A stretch of DNA of 64,000 nucleotides from Salinisphaera sp002433465 (GTDB lineage Bacteria; Pseudomonadota; Gammaproteobacteria; Nevskiales; Salinisphaeraceae), in the NCBI RefSeq assembly GCF_040361435.1, contig NZ_APNL01000002.1, forward strand, positions 240,841 to 304,840, read 5' to 3'. Under the pieces are notes generated by a model. The model made no database searches. It was not told the origin of the DNA and saw nothing but the letters and a program-made list of their open reading frames with translations. This document shows positions 51,426-60,551 of the stretch, piece after piece (position 1 is the stretch's first letter; each line of letters begins with the position of its first letter). The position numbers and the translations under genes were made by a program.

Positions 51426-52343
51426 ATGAACAGAAACCATGCCCTCTCGCCTGCTCTGAAAGGCGAACGCCGCACGTTCGAAACCGATAGCGGCACAATC
51501 AGCTATTACTTCGCCAACGAGGGCGAGTCGGGCCAGCCGCCGCTGGTGCTGATTCACAGCATTAACGCGGCCGCCTCGGCCTATGAGGTCAAGCCGATCT
51601 ATGATCGCTATCGGCGCCAGCGGCCCGTGGCCGCGATCGACCTACCCGGCTACGGGTTCAGCAGCCGGCGGGCGATGTGCTATACGCCACGCCTCATGAC
51701 CGATGCGATCCATGCCTGGGTGGCGCGTATCGCCGCCGATACCGGTGCGGCGCAGGTGGATGCCATGGCCTGTTCGGTGGCCTGCCAGTATCTGGCCCGG
51801 GCCGCGCAAGAGCGTCCCGAGTGCTATCGCAGCATCGGCCTGGTGAGTCCGGCCGGCGTTGACGGCGATCCGCAGCCCGGCGCCAACGCCGACGCCACGC
51901 GCGGCAAGCCCTGGTTGTATGGGGCGCTGACCGCATCCTCCGCGGTGTCGAAGACGCTGTTTGCCGGCCTGGCGAGCCGGCCGAGCATTCGCTACTTTCT
52001 GGAAAAGACCTTCGGCGGCAAGGACGTGGAGCCGGGGCTGGTCGACTATGCCTACCGCAGCGCCCATCAGCCCGGCGCACGCCATGCGCCGTGGTCCTTC
52101 CTGTCCGGTTATCTGTTCAGCGCCGACGCGGCCGGGCTCTACCGGCGTCTGAGCCAGCCGGTATGGTTGGCCTACGGTACGCGCAGCGATTTCTCCGATG
52201 CGGCCGCGCGCGATATCGTGCAGCAGCATACGGCCTCCACGGTCGTGTCCTTCGATGCCGGGGCGCTGCCGCACTTCCAGCAGCTCGAAGCCTTCGTTGC
52301 CGGCTACGATCGGTTTCTGGCATCGCTCGAGGCCTCCGCCTGA
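51426..52343 (+). CDS. Alpha/beta hydrolase fold protein
   Basis: 305 residues from MNRNHALSP; an ATG 12 bases earlier is possible. The fold is shown by PPLVLIHSINAAASAYEVKP (oxyanion region), VAAIDLPGYGFSS, and the tail VSFDAGALPHFQQLEAF. The expected nucleophile motif G-x-S-x-G reads ACSVA (in DAMACSVACQ), so both flanking glycines are replaced. The acid is probably Asp in GTRSDF and the His is in LPHF. The substrate is unknown. Confidence 0.82.
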   Translation: MNRNHALSPALKGERRTFETDSGTISYYFANEGESGQPPLVLIHSINAAASAYEVKPIYDRYRRQRPVAAIDLPGYGFSSRRAMCYTPRLMTDAIHAWVARIAADTGAAQVDAMACSVACQYLARAAQERPECYRSIGLVSPAGVDGDPQPGANADATRGKPWLYGALTASSAVSKTLFAGLASRPSIRYFLEKTFGGKDVEPGLVDYAYRSAHQPGARHAPWSFLSGYLFSADAAGLYRRLSQPVWLAYGTRSDFSDAAARDIVQQHTASTVVSFDAGALPHFQQLEAFVAGYDRFLASLEASA

Positions 52344-52377
52344 GGCCCGTTCGGCGCGGCGGGGCGACCGAATACCC

Positions 52378-52596
52378 ATGGATAGCGCAGACCTGCAAAA
52401 GCTGGTGACGCGGACCATGCCGTTCGGCAAATACGAAGGTCGCCTGATTGCCGATCTACCGGGGCATTACCTGAACTGGTTCGCCCGTAGCGGTTTTCCG
52501 CCGGACGAAATAGGCCGCCTACTCGCCCTCATGCACGAGATCGACCATAACGGCTTGAAGCCGTTGCTGGCGCCGCTGCGCCGCCCTCAGCGATAG
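52378..52596 (+). CDS. DUF3820 family protein
   Basis: 72 residues. The signature MPFGKYEGRLIADLPGHYLNWF (here in parts: MPFGKYEGRLI, DLPGHYLNWF) and the ending GLKPLLAPL match DUF3820, annotated in Pseudomonas as a putative quorum-sensing-regulated virulence factor. It is a small cytoplasmic protein of unknown mechanism. The stop overlaps the convergent lipoprotein gene by ten bases. Confidence 0.82.
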   Translation: MDSADLQKLVTRTMPFGKYEGRLIADLPGHYLNWFARSGFPPDEIGRLLALMHEIDHNGLKPLLAPLRRPQR

Positions 52597-53231
52597 AAAC
52601 GTGCCTTGAGCAGCGTATCGATGTCTTCGTAGAACCCGGCAAAGCGATCGGCCGCGTTGGCCATGATCTTGGACAAACCCGGATCGGGCTCGCGTTCGGC
52701 CAGGGTGGCGGCCATGTAGCGCTGCTGATCCATGGCGCCGAGCAGGCGAATGAGCAGCCCGCGCTCGAAGGCCGTGCCGGAATCACCCACCACGGGGGCA
52801 AAGCGTTCGAGCGTGGCTTTCTTCTGCGCGTCGCGGGCTGCCTTGATGATCGGCGGGTCGATCTTGCGCTCGATATCCAAGGCCGGGTAGTCGGCGGTGA
52901 GGCCTTCCATGCGGGCGGCGAGTTCGCCGCAGTAGTCGGTCACCTCGGTGACGACTTTTTCTACGTCGTCGGATTCGAGCTTCACGTAGAAGATCTTGTC
53001 GACCTGTGACAGCCCGTCCACGTTGGAATACAGATCGCTGTAGCCGGCGTTGAGCTGGTCACGCAGGGACTTGCCCTGGGTGTTCGACTGGTCATGCGTC
53101 GCGGTCTCCGGGGCCTTGCCCGTGTCGCGATCCAACGCTGCACAGCCGTTGAGCGTGGCCATCAACAATAGCCCGATAAGCAGGCGTGTGGTGACGAATA
53201 GCATGCGACTGGGGGCGATGGGATGGGTCAT
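52587..53231 (-). CDS. Lipoprotein of unknown function
   Basis: 214 residues. The signal peptide (LLIGLLLMATLNGC) ends in a good lipobox LNGC. The mature part is helical and polar, with LRDQLNAGYSDLYSNVDGLS, then FYVKLESDDVEKVVTEVTDY and LRPDPGLSK-type stretches. No domain was recognised. Possible starts are the first Met or the Met nine residues later. It is convergent with the DUF3820 gene and overlaps it by ten bases. Confidence 0.72.
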   Translation of the reverse strand: MTHPIAPSRMLFVTTRLLIGLLLMATLNGCAALDRDTGKAPETATHDQSNTQGKSLRDQLNAGYSDLYSNVDGLSQVDKIFYVKLESDDVEKVVTEVTDYCGELAARMEGLTADYPALDIERKIDPPIIKAARDAQKKATLERFAPVVGDSGTAFERGLLIRLLGAMDQQRYMAATLAEREPDPGLSKIMANAADRFAGFYEDIDTLLKARFYR

Positions 53232-53351
53232 GGCGTCGACTACCTGGGCGCGGCCGCGCCAATGGATTCACGCCATCCTAGCCTGTTCGTGCCGCCTGCG
53301 TGTTGTATCAAAAGAATGACTGTGCGTGATCACCGTCAGGACGCTGCGACT

Positions 53352-53382
53352 GTGCCGTACCCGCGTGATGCGAGTACGGCAC
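53352..53382. terminator. Hairpin downstream of the DUF945 gene
   Basis: GTGCCGTAC/GTACGGCAC, a perfect nine-bp stem, with CGC/GCG pairing again inside the loop. It lies 16 bases beyond the DUF945 stop. No T run. Confidence 0.55.
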
Positions 53383-53397
53383 AACCGCTATGCCAGA

Positions 53398-54786
53398 TCA
53401 GCGCGCCAGGCTTTGCAGCAGCGACTGCAGCTGCCGTGGCGGAATCTCGTGGCCGTTGAGCACGACAGCATCCTTGCCGGAATGCAGCTTGAGCCCGACC
53501 GCGCCGTCTTCGCGCATGAGAAAGCCCTGCTGAACCAGCATCTTGATCTGCGAGTTGAGATCACGGGCCATGGCCGGCCGCTCGCTGGCGAGGTTGTCGG
53601 CGACCCAGTCGATGAGCTGCTGGTCGACGAATACGTTGGCGTCGAGGGTCAGCCGCTGGGCCATGGCCAACATGGGCATGTCGCGGGTGGCCTCGGCCAC
53701 GCGCGGCGGGATGTCGCCGCTGTCGATCAGCCCGGCCGCGATCTCACCGCGAGCCTGACCGTGGCCGGTTTCCAGCGGCGGCACCGTCACCGTCAGTTTC
53801 GGCGTGCCGGCCAGAATCTTCGGTGCCAGCTCCATGAGCACGCGCCCGGCGAGTGCCTGTGCCTGCTCAGGCGATTGCCGGGTGGTGTCGATTTCGCGCA
53901 GTGCCAGCACGGCCTTTTCCATCGGATCGGCTTTAAGGCCGGTCAGGTCAAGCTTTATGGCGGCCTTGTCGAGGTCAATATCGATCGGCTCGCCTTGATC
54001 GGGCTGGGCATTGATCTGCAGATCGGTGATGTCGTAGCCGGCATGCAGCTCGACGGTGTCGTTGTCGCCGTTGGCGGTGTCGGCGTGCAGCCGCATGCCA
54101 TAGGCGATATCGAATACGCCGTCCTTGTCGGAGATCTGATAGCGGCCGAGGCTGGCCTCGAAGCGGCTGTCCCAGTCCAGCTCGCCATCGCCGAGATCGT
54201 CCATGGCGCTGCCGTCGCCGCTGAGCCGGATATCATCGACCACGATACGACCCTCGGGCCCGTCGAGCTTCAGGCCGCCGCCCTGCAGCTGCAGCTCGAT
54301 CTGGTTACCGTCACGGCTGTAGTAGCCGTCGAGTCCCTGCCAGGCGACCTGGGCGCCGGGATGGTCGGGCACCTCCTTGTCGAAGGCGGGCGATTCGATA
54401 TCGATACGATAGCCGCCGCCGAAACCGAGCCGGGTGTCGGCTACCAGCGGCGATTGATCGAAAAAGCCTGCGACCTCGGGCGTGAAATCCTGGGGCAGTT
54501 CGCTATGGATTTTCGCCCAGCCGAACACGAACAACGGGCCATGGGTGATCTCGTGATCGATTTCGAAGGTTTGGTCTTCGATCTGTACGCGCGTTACCGC
54601 ATGCGAGTGCAGCCAGCCGCGCTGGTAGTCGGTGAGCTCGATGGGATAGCCGTACTCGGAACTTGCCTTGGCTATGCCGTCACGAAAGCGCGTTTCCACC
54701 TTGGCGCCGATGAAGTATGGGGCAACGCCCGCGATCAATATCAGCAGTATCACGACCACGGCGATACCGATTCCCTTCTTGCTCAT
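53398..54786 (-). CDS. DUF945 (YdgA-like) family protein
   Basis: 462 residues from MSKKGIG. One N-terminal membrane helix (IGIAVVVILLILIAGVAPYFIG) leaves the rest in the periplasm. GAKVETRFRDGIA, YPIELTDYQRGWLHSHAVT and the repeated beta-strand pattern are typical of DUF945. The function is unknown; E. coli YdgA is a related inner-membrane-anchored protein. An upstream extension of 37 residues was rejected because the Met before the helix fits the family. Confidence 0.85.
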   Translation of the reverse strand: MSKKGIGIAVVVILLILIAGVAPYFIGAKVETRFRDGIAKASSEYGYPIELTDYQRGWLHSHAVTRVQIEDQTFEIDHEITHGPLFVFGWAKIHSELPQDFTPEVAGFFDQSPLVADTRLGFGGGYRIDIESPAFDKEVPDHPGAQVAWQGLDGYYSRDGNQIELQLQGGGLKLDGPEGRIVVDDIRLSGDGSAMDDLGDGELDWDSRFEASLGRYQISDKDGVFDIAYGMRLHADTANGDNDTVELHAGYDITDLQINAQPDQGEPIDIDLDKAAIKLDLTGLKADPMEKAVLALREIDTTRQSPEQAQALAGRVLMELAPKILAGTPKLTVTVPPLETGHGQARGEIAAGLIDSGDIPPRVAEATRDMPMLAMAQRLTLDANVFVDQQLIDWVADNLASERPAMARDLNSQIKMLVQQGFLMREDGAVGLKLHSGKDAVVLNGHEIPPRQLQSLLQSLAR

Positions 54787-55137
54787 CGACGACTCTTGGT
54801 TGGCTGAAACAGGCGCGAAGTCTAGGGATTGATATGCGCGAACGCAGCAATTTCCTGCACGCCCGCGCCGCACCGCCGCCGGGCGGCGTGCAAGCATCTG
54901 TTTCGGCGGGGTAATCGATGTATCCGGAAGCTAGCGTCTAATATGCTGATCGAAAAAGATATTTTGTCTGCGCGAAAGTGAGGGTTCAGTGCGGCCTCAA
55001 GTAATGTTCGGACGGCCCTGTATAGAATGGTCGTTGCCGGAATCCGCGTGGGGTCATTTCGCTCGGGCCGGGATTCGCCGGGCGACGGCGGCCATGCGTA
55101 GACTCGGGTTGCACCTTCATCCTATGCCGGGTCTGCC
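54787..55137. other. Gene-free region before the exported reductase-like gene
   Basis: About 350 bases. A CCGGGCGG-type GC hairpin near 54875-54890 and a TATAGAAT at 55021-55028 (possible -10 for the plus-strand gene, without a good -35) are the only features seen. Confidence 0.4.
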
Positions 55138-55833
55138 ATGACGATGTGGTATCGCTTTCAAGCCGGATTGTTTCGATGCAGCCGGGGCGTGCGGCGCCTC
55201 GTCGCGATGTGGCTCGCGGTGCTCTGTGTCGCCGCATCGGCCCACGGCGCCCAGGCGCCGGCGCAGCCGCCGATATCGAGCACCATCGCCATGATCGGCG
55301 CCGGCGATATGGGCCAGGCGCTGGGCAATCTGTGGGCGGCGGCCGGCTATCGCGTGATCTTTGCCACGCGCCATCCGGACAGTCTGGGCGATGTGGTCGC
55401 ACGCGCTGGGCACGGTGCTCGGGCCGCCAGCGTGGCCGAGGCCATCGACAAGGCCGGCATCATCGTGCTGGCGGTTCCCTATGCCGCCGAACCCGACATC
55501 GCCCGTGCCCATGCCAGCGCCATGAAGAACAAGGTACTTGTGGATGTCGACAACGCGTTTGAGCGGCGGGACGGCGAAATCGCCATACAGGCGCAAGCGC
55601 TGGGAGAAGCCGTCTACTCGGCCCGGCTGTTCGAAGGCACGCGCTTCATCCGTGCCTTCAACCTGAAAAGCGCGCACAGCTTCCCGACGCCGGATGCCGT
55701 CGAATCGGCCGATTTCGAGGTGCCCTACACGGTCAACGATGAAAGCGTACGGCCCATCGCCGAAGCGCTGATCCACGATACCGGCGGTACGCCGGTCTAC
55801 GAAGGCGGCCTCGAGAACGCCCGCGAATACTAG
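55138..55833 (+). CDS. NADP-binding F420-reductase-like protein with signal sequence
   Basis: 231 residues. The core is a Rossmann fold of the F420-dependent NADP reductase/ProC type: STIAMIGAGDMGQALGNLWA near residues 48-67, FATRHPDSL and VLAVPY. Unusually, about 35 residues precede it and include a basic patch and a hydrophobic run (LVAMWLAVLCVAASAHGAQA) like a signal peptide. Export of an NADP enzyme is odd, since NADP is cytoplasmic unless the protein is Tat-exported folded; only a single Arg pair (RR) is present. A later start, such as Met24, would shorten the N-terminus but keep the hydrophobic run. Confidence 0.72.
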   Translation: MTMWYRFQAGLFRCSRGVRRLVAMWLAVLCVAASAHGAQAPAQPPISSTIAMIGAGDMGQALGNLWAAAGYRVIFATRHPDSLGDVVARAGHGARAASVAEAIDKAGIIVLAVPYAAEPDIARAHASAMKNKVLVDVDNAFERRDGEIAIQAQALGEAVYSARLFEGTRFIRAFNLKSAHSFPTPDAVESADFEVPYTVNDESVRPIAEALIHDTGGTPVYEGGLENAREY

Positions 55834-55977
55834 CCCGAAGGGGCAGGCGGCCTCGCGACGGCAGTGGCGGCGCGCCCGATCCACCGTGCAAGGCCGTGTG
55901 CCGCACCGGCTTTCGTGGTCCAACGGGCACGGGGCCAGCACCAGGGAAATGCACTTTTACAGAAGTTTTGAAGAACG

Positions 55978-55985
55978 GCCGATAA
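55978..55985 (+). promoter_or_regulatory. GCCGATAA, possible sigma-28 -10 box
   Basis: Perfect FliA -10 octamer 40 bases before the kinase start. AGAAGTTT upstream matches six of eight -35 bases, but at a spacing of 9 rather than 11. Confidence 0.35.
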
Positions 55986-56024
55986 CGACGGATATGTATC
56001 CGAACCCCGGTTCTCGGCACGACC

Positions 56025-58457
56025 ATGGCAGCAACTGCAACCGATATGGCGGACTCGACGGCAAGCGTTGAAGAGCAGCGTCTGCGCGTGCTCATGGAAT
56101 ACGCGCTGATGGATTCCGGCGCGGAGGCCGAGTTCGATGCCATTACCCGTTTGGCCGCACAGATATGCGACGTCCCGCATGCCCTCATCACGTTCATCGA
56201 AACCGATCGGCAATGGTTCAAGAGCAGGTTCGGTGTCGAGGCAACGGAGGTGCCGCGCGATATTTCGTTCTGTGCGGCAGTGTTGGAAGAAGACGGGCTC
56301 ATCGAGATTCCCGACGTCCGGCGCGACCCGCGATTTGCCGACAACCCCATGGTTGTCGATGCGCCCTATGTTCGCTTTTATAGCAGCATCATTCTCAAGG
56401 TGGCCAGCGGCCATCGGCTGGGCTCGCTGTGCGTATTCGATCCCACGCCGGGTCCGCTCAATGACAGTCAGCGCGCCGGGTTGCAGGATCTGGCCGATCT
56501 TACCGTTACGCTCATCGAACAACGTCTGGCCAAGCGCAAGGCCGAAACCCGTGAGGCCATGCTCGGCAGCCTGCTCGAGGCGCTGCCCGGTGGCGTGGTG
56601 GCCTGCGACGCCGAGGGCGAACTCACGCTGTTCAACTCCATCGCACGCAATTGGCATCAAAGCGATCCCATGCGTATTCCGCAGTCGCAATGGGCCGAGC
56701 ATTTCGACCTGTACGCAGCCGACGGCGACACGCTGCTCGTGCCCGAAAACGTCCCGCTGATCCGGGCGCTGAGCGGTGAGTCGGTGCGCGATCTCGAAAT
56801 GTGTATCAAGGCGAACGGGATGGCGCCCCGGCAGGTACTGTGCAGCGGACGGCCCTTTTTCGACTCGCGCGGCAATCTGCTCGGCGCGGTGGCCGCCATG
56901 TTCGATATCACGGCGCGCAAGGCGCGTGAACGTGAAATCGCACAGATGCGACGGTATCTGGAGGCCGTGGTCAATGCATCGACCGAGGTCGCGATCATGG
57001 CCATGGACAACGACGGCACCATTACGTTGTTCAATCCCGGGGCCGAGCGACTGCTGGGCTATAGCTGGTCCGATGTGGTCGCGAAGAAGAGTATGGTCGA
57101 CCTGCACGACCCCGAGGAGCTGGCGACCTTTGTCACCGAAGTCGAACAGGAGGCCGGTCGCGAACTCTCACCGCTGGAGGCACTCGCCGAGCGCCCGCTG
57201 CGTGGCCAGATCGAAAGCCGCGATTGGCACTTCGTCTGTGCCGATGCAAGCCGGCGTCTTTTGCGTCTGGTCTTTAGTGCCATACGCGATCATGCCGATG
57301 CGGTGATCGGTTTTCTGGGTATTGCCATCGACCGCAGCCAGCTGCTGGCCATGGAGCAGGCGCTGCACACCAGCGAGGCACGTTTTCGTACGGCCTTCGA
57401 CAGCGCGCCCCAGGGCATGGCGCTGGTGTCGCTCAACGGACAGTTCCTCGAGGTCAATCAATCGCTGTGCGAGATGCTCGACTATTCGCGCGAGCAGCTG
57501 CTGGCGCTGAATTTCCAGACCATCACCCACCCGGACGATCTGCATAACGATCTGGAGAACGTGCGCCAGCTCATGGCGGGGGAGATTTCCTCGTTTCAGC
57601 TTGCCAAGCGTTATTTCAAGCGGACCGGCGAGACCGTGTGGATTCAGCTATCGGTTGCGCTGACGCGCAACAGCCGCGGCAAGCCGCTCAACTATGTAGC
57701 CCAGATTCGCGATATCACCGCCGAGCGCCAGCTCGACCGAATGAAAAGCGAGTTCGTGGCCGTAGTCAGCCACGAACTGCGTACGCCCATTACCTCCATC
57801 AAGGGCGCGCTGGGGCTGCTCAACTCCGGCGCGCTTGGCGCGGTGCCGGCCGGCTTCGAGGAAATGCTCGGCGTTGCACAGCGCAACGGCGAGCGGTTGA
57901 GCGTTCTGGTCAACGACCTGCTGGACTGGGAAAAGCTTGCGGCTGACAAGATGGCGTTCGACTATCAGACACACGATCTGCGCGGCCTGCTCGAGGACGC
58001 GTTGCTGACCAACAAGGGCTATGCGGACAGTTTTGAAGTGTCCCTGGAACTGGCCGGTGACGAATCGCTCTATGTCTCTGTCGATGCACTGCGTTTCTCG
58101 CAGGTCTTGTCCAACCTGCTGTCCAACGCGATCAAGTTCTCCCCGGCCGGTGACCGGGTCAGGCTCGCCTTTGAACGCCAGGCCGATCGGGCCGTGATCA
58201 CCGTCACCGACAACGGATCGGGCATACCGGCCGCGTTTCGGAACAATCTTTTTCAGCTGTTCGCACAGGCCGATAGCAGCAACACCCGTCGTCAGGGGGG
58301 TACTGGCCTCGGCCTTGCAATCAGCAAGCAGCTGATCGAGCAGATGCGCGGCGAAATCGGCTTCGAAAGTACGGAAGGCGAAGGCACGACCTTTTACCTG
58401 AGCCTGCCCTTAAAAAACACAACTATTCCTGATGAGGACCACGGCGGTGGCAACTGA
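56025..58457 (+). CDS. GAF-PAS sensor histidine kinase
   Basis: 810 residues with no membrane segment. A GAF domain is at about 30-175. Three PAS domains follow at roughly 185-305, 315-445 and 450-570, the last with FDSAPQGMALVSLNGQFLEVNQS (in parts: APQGMALVSLNGQFLEVN) and a PAC end. HisKA carries His583 in VAVVSHELRTPITS. The ATPase domain shows LLSNAIKFSP, DNGSGIP and GTGLGLAISKQ. It should phosphorylate the receivers encoded next. The last 26 bases overlap the first possible start of the response regulator. Confidence 0.9.
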   Translation: MAATATDMADSTASVEEQRLRVLMEYALMDSGAEAEFDAITRLAAQICDVPHALITFIETDRQWFKSRFGVEATEVPRDISFCAAVLEEDGLIEIPDVRRDPRFADNPMVVDAPYVRFYSSIILKVASGHRLGSLCVFDPTPGPLNDSQRAGLQDLADLTVTLIEQRLAKRKAETREAMLGSLLEALPGGVVACDAEGELTLFNSIARNWHQSDPMRIPQSQWAEHFDLYAADGDTLLVPENVPLIRALSGESVRDLEMCIKANGMAPRQVLCSGRPFFDSRGNLLGAVAAMFDITARKAREREIAQMRRYLEAVVNASTEVAIMAMDNDGTITLFNPGAERLLGYSWSDVVAKKSMVDLHDPEELATFVTEVEQEAGRELSPLEALAERPLRGQIESRDWHFVCADASRRLLRLVFSAIRDHADAVIGFLGIAIDRSQLLAMEQALHTSEARFRTAFDSAPQGMALVSLNGQFLEVNQSLCEMLDYSREQLLALNFQTITHPDDLHNDLENVRQLMAGEISSFQLAKRYFKRTGETVWIQLSVALTRNSRGKPLNYVAQIRDITAERQLDRMKSEFVAVVSHELRTPITSIKGALGLLNSGALGAVPAGFEEMLGVAQRNGERLSVLVNDLLDWEKLAADKMAFDYQTHDLRGLLEDALLTNKGYADSFEVSLELAGDESLYVSVDALRFSQVLSNLLSNAIKFSPAGDRVRLAFERQADRAVITVTDNGSGIPAAFRNNLFQLFAQADSSNTRRQGGTGLGLAISKQLIEQMRGEIGFESTEGEGTTFYLSLPLKNTTIPDEDHGGGN

Positions 58458-58461
58458 CGTC

Positions 58462-58860
58462 ATGGCAGCTTTGGAACGGGTACTGCACGTAGAAGACGAT
58501 GAATCCATCATCGCGATTGCGCGCGTCGCACTGGAAAACGTCGGCGGGTTGACTGTCTGCAGCTGCAGCAGTGGCCGCGAAGCGCTTGCGAAGGCGGCGA
58601 GCTTCGATCCCGAGCTGGTCCTGCTGGATGTCATGATGCCGGGCATGGATGGGCCCGACACGCTGGTCGCGTTGGCGGATGTGATCAATCTTGATCGTAT
58701 CCCGGTGGTGTTCATGACGGCGAAGACGCAGCCGGCCGACCATGCCAGCTACTATGCGCTCGGCGCGTCGGCGGTTATCGTAAAACCCTTCGATCCGCTC
58801 GCGCTCAGTGGGCAGATTCGGGAAATATGGGACAATTTCGATGACCACGCCCCCGATTGA
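58462..58860 (+). CDS. Single-domain response regulator
   Basis: About 132 residues from MAALERVLH; an ATG 30 bases earlier would overlap the kinase gene. It is one receiver domain: acidic pair Glu11/Asp12, phospho-acceptor Asp56 in LVLLDVMMPG, Thr in FMTAKT and Lys in IVKPFDP. No output domain. It can pass phosphate to the Hpt of the next protein or bind a target. The stop overlaps the next start by 20 bases. Confidence 0.9.
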   Translation: MAALERVLHVEDDESIIAIARVALENVGGLTVCSCSSGREALAKAASFDPELVLLDVMMPGMDGPDTLVALADVINLDRIPVVFMTAKTQPADHASYYALGASAVIVKPFDPLALSGQIREIWDNFDDHAPD

Positions 58861-60541
58861 TGTCGCGCAGCAACTGGCACAGATGCGCCAGGCCTACGGG
58901 GTGGGTCTGCGCACAGAGCTAGCCGAGCTTGCTCAATGGGCGCACGCCGAGGCCAGCGATTGCGAAAACATATCTGAGTGGCAGCCGATACGCGATCGCC
59001 TGCACAAGATCGCCGGCGGCGCGTCAACCTTCGGTTTCGTTGAGGTCGGCGAGGCCTGTCGGGCCTGCGAACGCGAGCTGGATGCGATTCTCAAGGGGCG
59101 TGCACCGGCGGTTTACGACACCATCATCGAGCGCATGGTTGGGCTGCCGGCATTGCTGGCTGATCCGGACTCGGGTTCGCGCGACGACCATGCGGGGTCA
59201 CCCGGTTTCGATGGCGTTGTCGATGAAGACGAACCGCTGATCTATATTCTCGAAGACGAGCCGGAAACCGGCGCGCAGCTCCTGCAGATCCTTGAGAGCT
59301 TCGACTACCGAGCCGAGCTGTTCGACAACGGGCAGTCGCTGCGCGCGGCCTGTCGCAGCCGGCGTCCTGATGCGCTGATTCTGGATCTGCACTTCGCCGA
59401 CGACGACGCATTTGGCGGGCTGGCGGTCGGCGAGGCCATACAGTCAGAAATGGACACGCCGCTGCCGCTGTTTGCCAGCGAACAGTCGGCCGAGTTCGAC
59501 GTGCAACTGCGTGCGGTCAGGGCGGGTGTGGTCGGTTTTCTGAGCCAGCCGCTGGACCCGATTCGGGTCACCGCCCTGCTGGAAAGCCATATGCGCGCTC
59601 ATCGTGCAGCGCCGCTGCGCGTGCTCATGGTCGACGACGACGAATCCATGCTCGCCTATCACCGGCTGGTACTGGAAAGCGCCGGCTTTACGGTCAAGAC
59701 GCTCAGTGAGCCGGACGACACGCTGGCGGTAATGGAGCGCTTCAATCCGGATGTGCTCGTGCTCGACGTACGCATGCCCCGCTGCAGCGGGCCCGAGCTT
59801 GCCCAGATGGTGCGCTATCACTCGCGCTGGCTGCAGATGCCCATCATGTATCTGTCGGCGATCGAGGACGCCGATACCCAGCTTGAGGCCATGACCAAGG
59901 CCGGCGACGACTTTCTTATCAAGCCGATCACGCCCAATGCATTCGTGGCTTCCGTACGGGCCCGGGCGCGGCGTGCGCGCGAGCTTTCGATGGCGCTGTC
60001 GCGAGACAGCCTGACGGGGCTGCTCAAGCACGCCGACATCAAGGAGCGCATCGCCTCCGCGCTGTCGCAGGCACGCCGTCGCGCGGAGCCGATCGCGGTG
60101 GTCATGCTCGACATCGATTTCTTCAAGCGCGTCAACGATACCTACGGCCATCTGGTGGGCGACGAAGTCATTCGTGCTCTAGCCAATCTGCTGCGCCGTC
60201 GTCTGCGCACCTCCGATCTGCTGGGCCGCTATGGCGGCGAAGAGTTCATCGTCGCCCTGCCCGGCTGCAGTTCGGAAAAGGCGGTCGAAATCATCGACGA
60301 GCTGCGTGAATCGTTTGCCCAGTTCCAGTTCAGTGCCGGCAGCGAGTCGTTCACCTCCAGTTTCAGCGCCGGGGTCAAAGTGCCGGTCGGCGACGAGGAT
60401 CTGCAGGCCCTGATTGCCGAAGCCGACGCGCGCCTTTACGCGGCAAAGAAGGCCGGCCGCAACCGCGTAGTGGGCGCGGCAGCGACCGCGGTTGGGTCCG
60501 AGCCCAGCCACAATCGGGATCGGGCCGCGCGCCAGCCATAG
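58841..60541 (+). CDS. Hpt-REC-REC-GGDEF diguanylate cyclase
   Basis: 566 residues. An Hpt domain at the start has His55 in RLHKIAGGASTFGF. REC1 at about 132-245 has Asp182 but Gln236 where the conserved Lys should be. REC2 at about 258-370 is complete, with Asp309 and Lys361. The GGDEF domain carries GGEEF at 465-469 and an RxxD inhibitory site at 456-459, so it should make cyclic di-GMP and be product-inhibited. It is the third gene of an overlapping operon with the kinase and regulator, suggesting a phosphorelay ending in c-di-GMP. Confidence 0.92.
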   Translation: MTTPPIDVAQQLAQMRQAYGVGLRTELAELAQWAHAEASDCENISEWQPIRDRLHKIAGGASTFGFVEVGEACRACERELDAILKGRAPAVYDTIIERMVGLPALLADPDSGSRDDHAGSPGFDGVVDEDEPLIYILEDEPETGAQLLQILESFDYRAELFDNGQSLRAACRSRRPDALILDLHFADDDAFGGLAVGEAIQSEMDTPLPLFASEQSAEFDVQLRAVRAGVVGFLSQPLDPIRVTALLESHMRAHRAAPLRVLMVDDDESMLAYHRLVLESAGFTVKTLSEPDDTLAVMERFNPDVLVLDVRMPRCSGPELAQMVRYHSRWLQMPIMYLSAIEDADTQLEAMTKAGDDFLIKPITPNAFVASVRARARRARELSMALSRDSLTGLLKHADIKERIASALSQARRRAEPIAVVMLDIDFFKRVNDTYGHLVGDEVIRALANLLRRRLRTSDLLGRYGGEEFIVALPGCSSEKAVEIIDELRESFAQFQFSAGSESFTSSFSAGVKVPVGDEDLQALIAEADARLYAAKKAGRNRVVGAAATAVGSEPSHNRDRAARQP

Positions 60542-60551
60542 GGCGCGGTGG

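Noticed and set aside
53326..54807. 493-codon plus-strand frame opposite the DUF945 gene
   Set aside because: The membrane anchor and family motifs are on the minus strand; the plus frame is a shadow.
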